NCBI GenBank assembly: GCA_039188505.1 | Contig: JBCCZC010000323.1 | Coordinates: 1-6,709, forward strand | Length of the DNA: 6,709 nt | Reading direction: 5' to 3' | Origin: JBCCZC01 sp039188505 | Lineage (GTDB): Bacteria > Pseudomonadota > Gammaproteobacteria > Xanthomonadales > SZUA-38 | In this document: positions 5,450 through 6,709 of the stretch, in pieces | Layout of the letters: the number at the start of each line of letters is the position of its first letter | Numbering within the stretch: the stretch's first letter is position 1 | Program-made: the position numbers and the translations under genes | The notes under the pieces: model-generated | Database searches by the model: none | What the model was told of the DNA's origin: nothing | The model's input: only the letters and a program-made list of their open reading frames with translations

Positions 5450-6709
5450 GTGAATGCGATACCCGGCGGCGAAGCATCATTCCACGTCGGCGCGCGCCTG
5501 CGTTCGCCGTCTCCCGAGGGCTGGGTCGAATTCGAGATCTGGCTGCGGTATCGCCCCGGCGTGGCGCCTGCCGACGCCAGAAATGAACAGGTGAAAGGCT
5601 TCGCCGCCGCGGACGAGGATGTGCAGAGCGTCTGCACATTCGTCGCGGACGCCGGGCTCGAGATCGTCGAGGTGGTGCCCGGGCGGCGGTTGATCAGGGC
5701 CCGTGGCCAGCTTGCCGCCATCGAGCGCGCGTTCGAAATCGTCTTCGGACATCACGACCGTCATGGCGAAGTCGTTCGAAGCTACGCCGGACGCCCATCG
5801 CTTCCCCCGGCGCTCGATGGGGTCATCACGGAGATCACCGGGCTGGAACACGTTCCCCTGCGCCGGATGGGGCGCTTCGCGCCGCAGTCGGCGGAAGGCG
5901 ACGGGCAGACGTTCCGCTGGCCGACCGACGTCGCCGCCGCCTATGGCTTCCCGAGCGCGTCCTCGTCCATCGACGGCACCGGGCAGACCATCGGCATCAT
6001 CGAGTTCGGCGGTGGCTTCGCCCAGCACGAGCTCGACAAGTACTTCCAGTTCATGAACCTACGAACCCATCAGTCCCTGCCCACACCGCAGCCAGAGGTG
6101 GTCCTGGTCGGTGGGGCATCAAACCAGGTCTCCAGCCTCGACGACAGCGGCGAGGTGGTCCTCGACGTCGAGATCGCTGCCGCTGTGTCGCCCGGTGCAA
6201 AGCTCGTCATCTATTTCGGGAAATCGCTCCCGGACACGATCAGCGCCGCCATCCACGACAAGGACAACCAGCCGGGGATTCTGTCCATCAGCTGGAGCTC
6301 TCCGGAATCCCTGATCCACAAGGACTCGCAGTACGTTCGAGCCGTCGAGAAGGTCCTCGCGGAGGCCGCCGCAATGGGGATCACCGTCTGCGTGGCCTCG
6401 GGCGACCAGGGCGCCACCGATGGCCAGACGCACGGCTCCCTCGAGCCGTGCGTGGGCTATCCGGCATCCAGCCCCAACGCCCTGGCCTGTGGCGGCACGA
6501 TGACCGGCGCCGACGGCGAGGAAGTCTGGAACTACGGCCTCGACGACCAGGGCATCCTGAGGGCATCCGGCGGCGGCTTCAGCCAGCTCTTCGGGCGCCC
6601 CGGTCGAGCGCCCGATCCACCAGCTCGGGATAGGCACGGGCATGGGGGGTCACGAGCTCGGGGAAATGCCAGGGCCCGAAGTCGTGCAGTGAGACCAGTT
6701 CGGCCGCAC
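5450..6709 (+). CDS. S53 family (sedolisin/kumamolisin-type) serine-carboxyl peptidase, 3' part missing or disrupted
   Basis: S53 enzymes are acid-active endopeptidases made as zymogens. The frame runs from GTG 5450 to the window edge without a stop (420 codons). Residues ~20-140 match the pro-kumamolisin activation domain (EGWVEFEIWLRY through AIERAFEIVFG to SYAGRPSLPPALDGVI). The mature domain starts near 160 (TDVAAAYGFP, then GQTIGIIEFGGGF). Catalytic Glu235 and Asp239 lie in GEVVLDVEIAAA and the oxyanion Asp319 in ASGDQGATDG; PASSPNALACGGT and SGGGFSQLF follow. The catalytic Ser block (GTSxxxP) should come about 60 residues after GGGFS and lies beyond the window. After about residue 384 (base 6600) the family pattern stops and the residues become Arg/Pro/Gly-rich, so the final ~108 bases are probably not genuine S53 sequence. 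No signal peptide is visible at the N terminus, as in kumamolisin precursors. The GTG start fits the pro-domain length but has no strong ribosome site. A leader-peptidase role is possible only by context. Confidence 0.85.
   Translation, partial: MNAIPGGEASFHVGARLRSPSPEGWVEFEIWLRYRPGVAPADARNEQVKGFAAADEDVQSVCTFVADAGLEIVEVVPGRRLIRARGQLAAIERAFEIVFGHHDRHGEVVRSYAGRPSLPPALDGVITEITGLEHVPLRRMGRFAPQSAEGDGQTFRWPTDVAAAYGFPSASSSIDGTGQTIGIIEFGGGFAQHELDKYFQFMNLRTHQSLPTPQPEVVLVGGASNQVSSLDDSGEVVLDVEIAAAVSPGAKLVIYFGKSLPDTISAAIHDKDNQPGILSISWSSPESLIHKDSQYVRAVEKVLAEAAAMGITVCVASGDQGATDGQTHGSLEPCVGYPASSPNALACGGTMTGADGEEVWNYGLDDQGILRASGGGFSQLFGRPGRAPDPPARDRHGHGGSRARGNARARSRAVRPVRPH
6602..6709 (-). other. Suspected foreign tail carrying an unidentified minus-strand coding fragment
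   Basis: On the minus strand an open frame enters from the right edge (first full codon ending at 6707) and reads AAELVSLHDFGPWHFPELV followed by TPHARAYPELVDRALDRGA before running into S53-gene sequence and a TGA at 6581-6579. In this frame 30 of 37 third positions are G/C, against 16 of 36 in the S53 frame over the same bases and 32 of 36 in a 36-codon stretch of the S53 frame just upstream (about 6440-6547). The composition therefore favours minus-strand coding here. I do not recognise the peptide. The exact join is uncertain by several bases. Confidence 0.4.

Noticed and set aside
6593..6613. GGGCGC/GCGCCC inverted repeat as a transcription terminator
   Set aside because: The stem is only 6 bases with a 9-base loop, no T-run follows, and it lies in the middle of a peptidase gene. 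It is more telling as a possible join microhomology.
6119..6643. A 174-residue minus-strand ORF near the right edge
   Set aside because: Most of it is antisense to the well-conserved S53 catalytic domain, and it is not in the minus frame that looks coding in the last 108 bases.

Overview
This is a compact, GC-rich bacterial window with very short gaps between genes, frequent GTG starts and strong G/C preference at third codon positions. Taxonomy cannot be fixed from the sequence. A high-GC Gram-negative bacterium (proteobacterial or similar) is my best guess, because cupin-4/JmjC oxygenases of the ROX type are common there. Nothing looks like core metabolism. The content reads as an accessory, natural-product locus centred on a class II lanthipeptide synthetase.

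Layout. (1) Bases 2-3736, plus strand: a tight three-gene run. It holds the 3' end of a LanM lanthipeptide synthetase (the cyclase domain and a little of the dehydratase domain; the rest lies off the left edge), a cupin-4/JmjC Fe(II)/2-oxoglutarate oxygenase, and an unrecognised 356-residue protein joined to the oxygenase gene by an ATGA overlap. (2) Bases 5377-3723, minus strand: a two-gene unit joined by a GTGA overlap. It holds a small Rossmann-like protein resembling GT42/DUF115-type proteins and a short FAD-binding PCMH-type oxidoreductase. The last minus gene and the last plus gene converge and overlap by 14 bases. (3) Bases 5378-5449: an AT-rich (32 of 72 G/C) divergent intergenic region. 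(4) From 5450, plus strand: an S53 (kumamolisin/sedolisin-type) peptidase with its pro-domain, open to the right edge.

How the genes may work together (inference). LanM would dehydrate and cyclise a precursor peptide that is not in this window. The JmjC enzyme and the unknown protein, co-transcribed with it, are candidate tailoring or partner proteins. The FAD enzyme, the Rossmann protein and the S53 protease may be further tailoring and leader-removal functions or simply neighbours. The LanM zinc site is Cys-Cys-Cys (CCG instead of CHG), the signature of the ProcM-like clade known for substrate-tolerant cyclisation.

The strongest anomaly is at about 6600. The S53 protein follows its family up to the GGGFS..F.RP block and then abruptly becomes Arg/Pro/Gly-rich nonsense, while the opposite strand begins to look coding. 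The last ~108 bases therefore look like foreign sequence: an assembly chimera or a real rearrangement.
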